A DNA stretch of 9,097 nt from Candidatus Woesearchaeota archaeon. Lineage in GTDB: Archaea; Nanobdellota; Nanobdellia; Woesearchaeales; WJKV01. Every line of letters begins with the position of its first letter. Position 1 is the first letter of the stretch. The stretch lies in contig WJKV01000071.1 of the NCBI GenBank assembly GCA_014728875.1, positions 1 through 9,097 on the forward strand, written 5' to 3'. The position numbers and the translations under genes are program-made. Below, piece after piece: positions 1-4,781 of this stretch. The notes under the pieces were generated by a model that saw only the letters and a program-made list of their open reading frames with translations, was not told where the DNA came from and did not search any database.

Positions 1-242
1 ACATCAGCGAGATTATAGTAAAGGTCTACAAGGACATCATCAAGTTCTTCAAGAACGGAAAAAAGAAAGTCACATTCACGCAGCTGCTTCCTGCGCAGGA
101 CAAGGAAAGCAAGGTGTTCACTTTCGTGCCTTTGCTGCACCTTAGCAATGAGAGAAGGATCGACCTGCACCAGAAAGAGCATTTCGGAGAGATAGAAATA
201 GAATTGTTAAAGAGAAGAAACATGAAGCCTGCAAAGGCATAA
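1..242 (+). CDS. scpA: Segregation and condensation protein A (kleisin), C-terminal part only
   Basis: The frame is open from the left edge to a TAA stop at 240-242 and gives 79 residues, so only the C-terminus is visible. The stretch TFVPLLHLSNERRIDLHQ followed by FGEIEIEL matches the winged-helix C-terminus of ScpA kleisins: a 'tF.plL.L...g.i.l.Q...FgdI.i' pattern and a short basic tail (RRNMKPAKA). In the family this domain binds the head of the SMC ATPase, and ScpA bridges the SMC dimer during chromosome compaction and segregation in the cytoplasm. The N-terminal helical domain and any upstream scpB or smc gene lie outside the window. The gene ends 24 bp before the rpl11 TATA box, so rpl11 appears to be transcribed separately. 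The family call rests on a short C-terminal pattern, so an unrelated winged-helix protein is possible but less likely. Confidence 0.75.
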   Translation, partial: ISEIIVKVYKDIIKFFKNGKKKVTFTQLLPAQDKESKVFTFVPLLHLSNERRIDLHQKEHFGEIEIELLKRRNMKPAKA

Positions 243-261
243 ATGTCCTGTTCTAAAACGA

Positions 262-274
262 AGCTTTTATAAAT
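262..274 (+). promoter_or_regulatory. Archaeal BRE/TATA box of rpl11
   Basis: AGCTTTTATAAAT lies between scpA and rpl11. The TTTATAAA core is centred at about 269.5, so transcription should start near 296. That falls 4-5 nt before the ATG at 301 and downstream of the ATG at 292, which favours the 301 start. The AGCTTTT element recurs at the uppS and elp3 promoters. Confidence 0.7.
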
Positions 275-300
275 GAATCCTAGTTTTCTGCATGCATAAA

Positions 301-1038
301 ATGGCTAAAGAGACTGTTGAGGCCTTGGTTGAAGGGGGAAAAGCAACTGCGGGACCTCCTATCGGACCGGCGCTTGGACCTTTGAAAGTTAATATCGGAG
401 AGGTAGTCAAGGCCATAAACGACAAGACAAAGGATTTCCAGAAGATGCAGGTTCCTGTCAAGATTATTGTTGATACTGATACCAAAGAGTTTGAGATCCA
501 GGTGGGTACGCCGCCTGCTTCACAGCTGATAAAGAAAGAAGCGATAATTGAGAAGGGCGCGAGCAACCCGCTGCTGGACAAGGTGGCTGACCTGAAGATA
601 GAGCAGATAATCAAGATAGCAAAGATGAAAGAGGACAGCCTGTACGGGAAGGACATGAAAGGCAGGGTTAAGGAAATCGTAGGAACCTGCCAGAGCATGG
701 GCGTTCTTGTCGAGGGGGCTCCTGCAAGAGAGACTTTGCAGAAGATAGACACAGGAGAGTTTGAGCAGAAGATCAAGGAAGAAAGAACAGAACTCAGCGA
801 AGAGGACAAGAAGAGGCTTGAGCAGGAAAGGACAAAACTGCAGGCTGCAACAGAAGAAAGGATGAAGTTGCTTGAAGTGAAGGCAAAAGAGCTGGTTGCT
901 GCAAACAAGGGCAAGGAAGCTTCAAAGATAAAGTCCATGCTGCTCGATGCAAAGATACCGCCGAAAGTCGTCGACAAAGTTATGACAGAATCAGGACTTG
1001 TAGTTGAGACAAAAACAGCAGCGCCTGCCAAGAAATGA
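301..1038 (+). CDS. rpl11: Large-subunit ribosomal protein L11 (uL11), archaeal type, with long C-terminal extension
   Basis: The protein is 245 residues. Residues 1-75 are the canonical L11 N-terminal domain (EGGKATAGPPIGPALGPL at 11-28 and VGTPPASQLIKKE around 68-80, the proline-rich thiostrepton/stalk-facing surface). Residues 76-155 are the rRNA-binding C-terminal domain, with IEQIIKIAKMK at 100-110 and EIVGTCQSMGVLVEG at 125-139. L11 binds the GTPase-associated region of 23S rRNA at the base of the L10/L12 stalk and helps recruit translation factors. Archaeal L11 is normally about 160 residues, so residues 161-245 are an extension: a strongly charged Lys/Glu helix (about 156-208), a short hydrophobic segment (KSMLLDAKIPPKVVDKVMTESGLVVE) and an AAPAKK tail. 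The start at 301 gives the usual MAKETVE N-terminus. An in-frame ATG at 292 lies upstream of the expected transcription start. The gene is convergent with uppS, 66 bp away. Confidence 0.95.
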   Translation: MAKETVEALVEGGKATAGPPIGPALGPLKVNIGEVVKAINDKTKDFQKMQVPVKIIVDTDTKEFEIQVGTPPASQLIKKEAIIEKGASNPLLDKVADLKIEQIIKIAKMKEDSLYGKDMKGRVKEIVGTCQSMGVLVEGAPARETLQKIDTGEFEQKIKEERTELSEEDKKRLEQERTKLQAATEERMKLLEVKAKELVAANKGKEASKIKSMLLDAKIPPKVVDKVMTESGLVVETKTAAPAKK

Positions 1039-1040
1039 TC

Positions 1041-1070
1041 TTTGATTTAATATTTCTTTAATCTTAATCT
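1041..1070 (+). terminator. Probable T-rich archaeal terminator after rpl11
   Basis: Just after the TGA stop there are three closely spaced T-rich runs (TTTGATTT, TATTTCTTT, AATCTTAATCT) with no stable hairpin that I can see. This fits the oligo-T termination used by archaeal RNA polymerase and separates rpl11 from the convergent uppS gene. No equally clear T-rich signal is visible for uppS on the minus strand. Confidence 0.4.
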
Positions 1071-1104
1071 ATCTCGAATCAACTTAATGGATCTACAGTA
1101 AGAA

Positions 1105-1806
1105 TTATTTTCCGAATCTTCTCTCCCTGTGGGTCAGGAATTCTGATATGTGCCTGTCGAGTTCGTCCGTTGTGAAGGCGGGCCATTTCGTGCTGGTGAA
1201 AAAGAATTCGCTATAGCTGCAGTCCCACAACAGAAAGCCGGACAATCTTTTTTCAGGATTCATGCCTGTCCTTATTATCATGTCAGGCGCAGGGATGTCT
1301 TTGGTGTACATGTGCTTCTTCAATGCTTCCCTGTCTATGTCCTCTGGCTTCATTCCTTTTTTAACCAGCTCTTTTACAGCACCTATTATCTCTTCCTGGC
1401 CGTCGTAGGCAAGACAGACATTGAAGACGAATTCATCATTATCTTTTGTCTTTTCCATTGCCTCTTTTATCATTTCCTGCTCATCCTTGGGCAGTTTGCT
1501 CAGGTTCCCTATGACATTGAACTTTATGCCGTCTTTCATGAATTTCTCATTGTTCAGGATCTCGTTCTTTATGTATTTCTTGTGAAGGCCGAAATGCACA
1601 GCAAGTTCTTCTGCTGTCCGTTTAAGATTTTCAGCACTGAGGGCATAAACGGTCAGGTACTTGATTCCTTTTTTCCGGCAATGCTCTGATATCTCCTTTA
1701 ATGTCTCTGCACCTTTCTCATGGCCTTTCCAGCTATAAAGGCCCTGTTCTTTGGCCCAGCGCCTGTTTCCATCAAGAATTATAGCAATGTGTTTTATACT
1801 CCCCAT
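1105..1806 (-). CDS. uppS: Cis-prenyltransferase (UppS family polyprenyl diphosphate synthase)
   Basis: The protein is 233 residues, the normal family length. It condenses isopentenyl diphosphate onto an allylic diphosphate to build a Z-polyprenyl chain. In archaea this chain supplies the dolichol-like lipid carrier for protein glycosylation at the membrane. The catalytic P-loop is HIAIILDGNRRWAK (residues 6-19, catalytic Asp12), followed by YALSAENLKR (55-64) and AYDGQEEI (about 133-140). The C-terminal diphosphate-binding segment is IIRTGMNPEKRLSGFLLW (177-194), then YSEFFF and the WPAF motif. Usual members have about three residues between RTG and the next Arg; here there are five (MNPEK), a two-residue insertion. 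The ATG at 1806 was chosen because its N-terminus matches the family and the TATA box sits 28 nt upstream. A TTG two codons earlier is in frame but unlikely. The final HRERRFGK is a typical C-terminus. Chain length cannot be read from the sequence. Confidence 0.93.
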   Translation of the reverse strand: MGSIKHIAIILDGNRRWAKEQGLYSWKGHEKGAETLKEISEHCRKKGIKYLTVYALSAENLKRTAEELAVHFGLHKKYIKNEILNNEKFMKDGIKFNVIGNLSKLPKDEQEMIKEAMEKTKDNDEFVFNVCLAYDGQEEIIGAVKELVKKGMKPEDIDREALKKHMYTKDIPAPDMIIRTGMNPEKRLSGFLLWDCSYSEFFFTSTKWPAFTTDELDRHISEFLTHRERRFGK

Positions 1807-1827
1807 TATCAAGACATGGGAGCAGGG

Positions 1828-1841
1828 TTTATTTAAAAGCT
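1828..1841 (-). promoter_or_regulatory. BRE/TATA box of uppS (leaderless)
   Basis: On the minus strand the sequence is AGCTTTTAAATAAA. The TTTAAA core is centred about 28 nt before the uppS ATG, so the transcript should start at or within a nucleotide or two of the start codon. No Shine-Dalgarno sequence is present in the remaining gap. Confidence 0.7.
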
Positions 1842-1860
1842 TTGCGAATTTTTACCATAA

Positions 1861-1872
1861 ATTATTTAAATT
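1861..1872 (+). promoter_or_regulatory. TATA box of the zinc mini-protein gene (leaderless)
   Basis: ATTATTTAAATT has its TTTAAA core centred about 28 nt before the ATG at 1896, the same spacing as at uppS. The two divergent TATA cores are only about 33 bp apart, so the two preinitiation complexes would sit side by side and could interfere with each other. One regulator bound between them could also control both genes. Confidence 0.6.
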
Positions 1873-1895
1873 CATACATTTGCAGGCAAGATACA

Positions 1896-2000
1896 ATGCC
1901 TCCTAAGTTATACAAACAATTCAAAATCTGCAAAGGCTGCAGAAAAAGATTCAGAGTCAGACATAAATTAAGGCAGTATTGTGATGATTGCAGACCTTAA
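1896..2000 (+). CDS. Four-cysteine zinc-binding mini-protein, 34 residues, function unknown
   Basis: This short gene encodes MPPKLYKQFKICKGCRKRF followed by a basic stretch and QYCDDCRP, then TAA. Cysteines fall at residues 12, 15, 29 and 32: two CxxC knuckles 13 residues apart, as in a compact treble-clef or zinc-ribbon fold. His23 lies in the loop. Ten of the 34 residues are Lys or Arg in the visible pattern outside the knuckles, with further ones inside, which suggests nucleic-acid or ribosome binding. The pattern F..K...R.YC..C resembles tiny 'KRxYCSxxCR' zinc fingers. Support for a real gene comes from a dedicated TATA box at leaderless spacing, the paired CxxC motifs, and a T-rich stretch right after the stop. 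It is divergent from uppS and is followed 81 bp later by the surface-protein gene. I cannot assign a named family. Candidate roles are an rRNA- or tRNA-associated factor or a small transcription regulator. Confidence 0.7.
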   Translation: MPPKLYKQFKICKGCRKRFRVRHKLRQYCDDCRP

Positions 2001-2022
2001 TCTTACTTATTTCTCTCTTATT
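1997..2022 (+). terminator. Probable T-rich terminator after the mini-protein gene
   Basis: The TAA stop is followed by TCTTACTTATTTCTCTCTTATT, a pyrimidine/T-rich tract with no hairpin, as in archaeal intrinsic termination. A separate TATA box for the next gene follows about 35 bp later. Confidence 0.4.
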
Positions 2023-2050
2023 GGCTGAAATAAAGAATTAAAAAAGATAG

Positions 2051-2060
2051 ATTTTTAAAC
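2051..2060 (+). promoter_or_regulatory. TATA box of the surface-protein gene (leaderless)
   Basis: ATTTTTAAAC has its TTTAAA core centred about 25-26 nt before the ATG at 2082. The expected transcription start is therefore the ATG itself. It also places the in-frame TTG at 2070 upstream of the transcript, so 2082 is the better start. Confidence 0.6.
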
Positions 2061-2081
2061 TATTTATCCTTGTTTTCAGTT

Positions 2082-3809
2082 ATGAAAAAAAGAGGGCAGG
2101 TAACGACTTTCATAATCATAGGTCTGATAATTGTCGTGATTGTCGGACTGTTATTATTCTTGAGCTTCAAATTCAGCACTGAATACTCAGAAGCAAAAAG
2201 GAAAGGGGTCCAGCATTTCTCTATGAATGCACTAAAACTGGAACCTTATATCAAGGAATGCGTATACCAGCAGTCTGTCGTTGCATTGTTTGACTCGATC
2301 GAAAGGACAGGAAAGAAAACAACCCTGCCGCCGGTAGAAGAGATAGAATATATTATTTCTGATTATCTTGAAAGGCACATCAGGGACTGTGTTGATTTCT
2401 CAAAGTTCAAGGAATTCGAAGTCGATCCTGGAAGGATCAATGCAACAGTCAATATCTATAAAGAGCATTTTGCAGTGGAAATTAAATGGCCTCTGAAGAT
2501 AAAACAAAAAGACCTCACAATGACATTGGAGGATTTCAAAATAGAATTTCCATTGCAGCTGAACGAGCTTTATCTTAAAGTAAAGTCCATTGTCGATGCG
2601 AATGCTGAAACCAATGTGAGTCTTGACCTTGATCTGATACTTGGCCAGGGGCTGAACATTGAGATCCTCGGATGCAAGGGAAACAACATCAATTATCTGG
2701 TGAACGACAACGAGTACATGCTCGACAATAACATACTGCAGTTCTTTTTCAATGCGCCGATAAATGATCTGATAGGCCTGTTCGAATTCAAGGACGGAAT
2801 AATCTTCAAGCCGCCTTTCTTCACCGGAAAGCATGTGCTGAGAAAACAGGGAGAGATAAAAAGATTGATATTCGACACAACAAAAGAAGGATACATCGAA
2901 GGCTGCTACAGGAGGGACAGGGAGACAGAACACTATACTTTCTCTCTGGTCGAAGACAATAGAATCCCTGCAGCAGTCAGCAGGAAGAAAGGAAAGAGGG
3001 TGTTGATCGAAAGGACTGCTGTGAATGTGTCTTCAGAAAACTTCAATCTGCAGGGCGCTTTCAGGCTGACAGCACCTTTCGGCTTTGACAAAGGCACATT
3101 GTTCTTATTGTCAGAAGAAAAAGAAGCAGCAATCTATAAGCTTGAAGAGAATGAATGGAAAAAACTGCAGACAGAGACAAAAGGCAATTATCTGGCAGCT
3201 GAGATTGTTGAAACAGGGATCTATTCAGCAGGAATCCCGCTCTGCGCGCCTGCTGCTGTCTCTGAGAAGCCTGACTTGATTGCTGTGTTTGTTGCCTCTG
3301 ATTATGAAAATCTCTCTATCTTCAGTTCGCATGCTGACAAGCACGCATCAGGCCTGCTGGAACTCACAGGCTTGAACATCAGCATCTATAAGACAATGAA
3401 GCTGACAAATATCGGCTGCGAAGCATGGAACACCACAGAATGCTCCCCTGCCTTTGTAAAACAATATCTCGGGCCTTGCGAGCAAGAAGGCGTCTATGCA
3501 GATCATACAATAGTCCTGATAGAAAGCGGCATTGTAGGGCTGGATCATCGGACTGCAGACGATGTAAGCTATGTCGGAAGTTATCTTACTGATAATTATG
3601 ATTACTGCAACGTCTGCTATACATTGTATGAGCTTGGAAAGAGTCTCGGATTGAATGACACCATCGCAAACATGACAGAAGTGAACATGACCGGAATGAT
3701 CCCTGTCATGGCTGTGAATCAATTCGAGCCGGCTGAATTGAGTTATGAACAGGTGTATTTCACAGAACAAGAGAAAGAAACTATTAGAGAGAATTTGGAG
3801 ATTGTTTAG
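2082..3809 (+). CDS. Secreted/surface protein with class III (pilin-like) leader and degenerate metallopeptidase-like C-terminus
   Basis: The protein is 575 residues. The N-terminus MKKRGQVTTFIIIGLIIVV is a class III signal: basic residues, a Gly5-Gln6 junction expected to be cut by an archaeal prepilin/archaellin peptidase, then a hydrophobic helix (about 10-27). The rest should lie outside the cell, anchored by this helix or in a pilus-like assembly. Residues 28-250 are mixed alpha/beta with cysteines that could form disulfides. Residues 310-385 read as a beta-rich module ending ETGIYSAGIP. From about 395 the pattern KPDLIAVFVASDYENL, several cysteines (about 446-466), ADHTIVLIESG and YELGKSLGLND (516-526) resembles a metzincin or M64-like peptidase. 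The zinc motif HExxHxxGxxH/D is degenerate: Tyr replaces the first His and Lys the second, while Glu517, Gly523 and Asp526 remain. IPVMA (540-544) could be the Met-turn. I infer an inactive peptidase fold, perhaps binding or structural. Substrate and partners are unknown. Confidence 0.75.
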   Translation: MKKRGQVTTFIIIGLIIVVIVGLLLFLSFKFSTEYSEAKRKGVQHFSMNALKLEPYIKECVYQQSVVALFDSIERTGKKTTLPPVEEIEYIISDYLERHIRDCVDFSKFKEFEVDPGRINATVNIYKEHFAVEIKWPLKIKQKDLTMTLEDFKIEFPLQLNELYLKVKSIVDANAETNVSLDLDLILGQGLNIEILGCKGNNINYLVNDNEYMLDNNILQFFFNAPINDLIGLFEFKDGIIFKPPFFTGKHVLRKQGEIKRLIFDTTKEGYIEGCYRRDRETEHYTFSLVEDNRIPAAVSRKKGKRVLIERTAVNVSSENFNLQGAFRLTAPFGFDKGTLFLLSEEKEAAIYKLEENEWKKLQTETKGNYLAAEIVETGIYSAGIPLCAPAAVSEKPDLIAVFVASDYENLSIFSSHADKHASGLLELTGLNISIYKTMKLTNIGCEAWNTTECSPAFVKQYLGPCEQEGVYADHTIVLIESGIVGLDHRTADDVSYVGSYLTDNYDYCNVCYTLYELGKSLGLNDTIANMTEVNMTGMIPVMAVNQFEPAELSYEQVYFTEQEKETIRENLEIV

Positions 3810-3831
3810 AGAATAAGTAAAAATAATAAAA

Positions 3832-3842
3832 AATATTAAAAA
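3832..3842 (+). promoter_or_regulatory. TATA box of dtdA (leaderless)
   Basis: AATATTAAAAA in an A-rich tract has its TATTAAA core centred 28 nt before the dtdA ATG at 3865. The 55-bp gap after the surface-protein gene is A-rich rather than T-rich, so termination of the upstream transcript here is unclear and some read-through into dtdA is possible. Confidence 0.55.
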
Positions 3843-3864
3843 CAAGCTGATAATCCTGCATATT

Positions 3865-4716
3865 ATGAAAGTCATCATAACTGCGAAAGAGAATACTGCG
3901 TCAATAAACATGTTCAAGGTCTTTACAGAAGAACTGGGCTTTGAGAAGACCGACAAGGAATTTGACGGAAATGCTGTCTATAAGAAGGATGATTTTGTTC
4001 TTGTCACTTCCAACGGAAATGTGATTCCTATCGAGCACGTTTGCGAGTTTCCTGATTTCAAGGAGAATCCGCCTGAGATCTATATTGTGGCGAGCAGCCA
4101 TAAGTCAACGACTGCGATGAAAACACTTAGCTGCCACACGCCGGGCAACTGGCAGAATGCAGACATGGGAGGCAGTCCCAAAGAGCTTTGCCTTGGTCAT
4201 GCCTTGTTTTTGCGGAACATGCTGAAGGAGCTGAGGAAGTATCCTGACGAACGTTATGAAAAATGCTTCGAAGTCACGCATCACGGCCCTTCTGACATGA
4301 ACGCCCCCACTATGTTCGTGGAAGTAGGCGGAAGTGAAGAGGAATGGAATGACATGGAGGCAATTCGATTCGCGTGCAAATGCATGCTGTCTGCAGATGA
4401 TGATGACAAGAACAGCAAGGGAGAGCCTGTTGCAGTTGCAGTAGGGTTCGGCGGGCCGCATTACGCGCCTGTGTTTTCCAGGGACGAATATGTTGACAAT
4501 GTTGCTGTCGCGCACATCCTGCCGAAATACAATATAGACGGCATCGATGAACAGACAGTGTTGCAGGCTTTTGAAAAGACAGTGCCGAAGACGAAGCTTG
4601 CAGTGCTCGAATGGAAAGGCCTTTCGGGCGCTGACAAAGAGATCCTGAAGAGGATATTTGAGAAGAACAACATAGAGTGGAAGAAACTGAAGGATTTCAA
4701 GGGAGAACAGATGTAA
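3865..4716 (+). CDS. dtdA: D-aminoacyl-tRNA deacylase, archaeal DtdA (DTD2/GEK1) family
   Basis: The protein is 283 residues, close to the archaeal family length. DtdA hydrolyses the ester bond of D-aminoacyl-tRNAs, such as D-Tyr-tRNA, freeing the tRNA and keeping D-amino acids out of proteins. It is unrelated in fold to bacterial DTD1. Conserved blocks are present in order: ASSHKST (76-82), CHTPGNW (90-96), THHGPSDMNAPTMFVEVGGSE (138-158), GFGGPHYAP (194-202) and VAHILPKY (215-222). The conserved His residues (79, 91, 139, 140, 199, 217) are those expected for metal-dependent catalysis in this family. The protein is cytoplasmic, with no signal or membrane segment. The start was chosen from the leaderless TATA spacing and the family-like MKVIITA N-terminus. 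It stands alone, with the unrelated Ca2+-ATPase downstream under its own promoter. All key motifs are intact. Confidence 0.93.
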   Translation: MKVIITAKENTASINMFKVFTEELGFEKTDKEFDGNAVYKKDDFVLVTSNGNVIPIEHVCEFPDFKENPPEIYIVASSHKSTTAMKTLSCHTPGNWQNADMGGSPKELCLGHALFLRNMLKELRKYPDERYEKCFEVTHHGPSDMNAPTMFVEVGGSEEEWNDMEAIRFACKCMLSADDDDKNSKGEPVAVAVGFGGPHYAPVFSRDEYVDNVAVAHILPKYNIDGIDEQTVLQAFEKTVPKTKLAVLEWKGLSGADKEILKRIFEKNNIEWKKLKDFKGEQM

Positions 4717-4728
4717 TACTTATAGAAA

Positions 4729-4740
4729 AGTATTTATATA
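4729..4740 (+). promoter_or_regulatory. TATA box of the Ca2+-ATPase gene
   Basis: AGTATTTATATA has its TTTATATA core centred at about 4736.5, which predicts a start near 4763 and a 5' leader of about 20 nt before the ATG at 4782. This is the only gene in the window whose TATA box is clearly too far upstream for a leaderless transcript. Confidence 0.6.
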
Positions 4741-4772
4741 CAAAATTCAATTCTATTTTAATAGCAATAAAA

Positions 4773-4777
4773 GGGTG
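4773..4777 (+). promoter_or_regulatory. Shine-Dalgarno-like site of the Ca2+-ATPase gene
   Basis: GGGTG is followed by a 4-nt spacer (TTAA) and the ATG at 4782. GGTG pairs with the CACC of the archaeal 16S rRNA 3' end. It fits the predicted leader, and none of the other genes has a comparable site. Confidence 0.5.
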
Positions 4778-4781
4778 TTAA

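Noticed and set aside
292..300. Upstream in-frame ATG giving three extra residues (MHK) on L11
   Set aside because: It lies upstream of the transcription start expected from the TATA box, and the MAKETVE start at 301 matches the family.
267..1031. A 254-residue open frame on the minus strand opposite rpl11
   Set aside because: It is Ser/Phe/Leu-rich with no domain pattern and lies exactly antisense to an unmistakable L11 gene. It is an open frame forced by the Lys/Glu-rich codons of rpl11.
1150..1689. A 179-residue plus-strand open frame inside uppS
   Set aside because: It is antisense to a complete cis-prenyltransferase with all motifs, and has no TATA box, no SD site and a low-complexity hydrophobic translation.
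2070..2081. TTG start adding MFSV to the surface protein
   Set aside because: It lies only about 14 nt from the TATA core, so it would not be in the transcript. It would also precede the compact class III leader that starts at the ATG at 2082.
3348..3956. A 202-residue minus-strand open frame across the surface-protein/dtdA junction
   Set aside because: It overlaps two well-supported genes antisense, shows no recognisable motif and has no promoter at its start.
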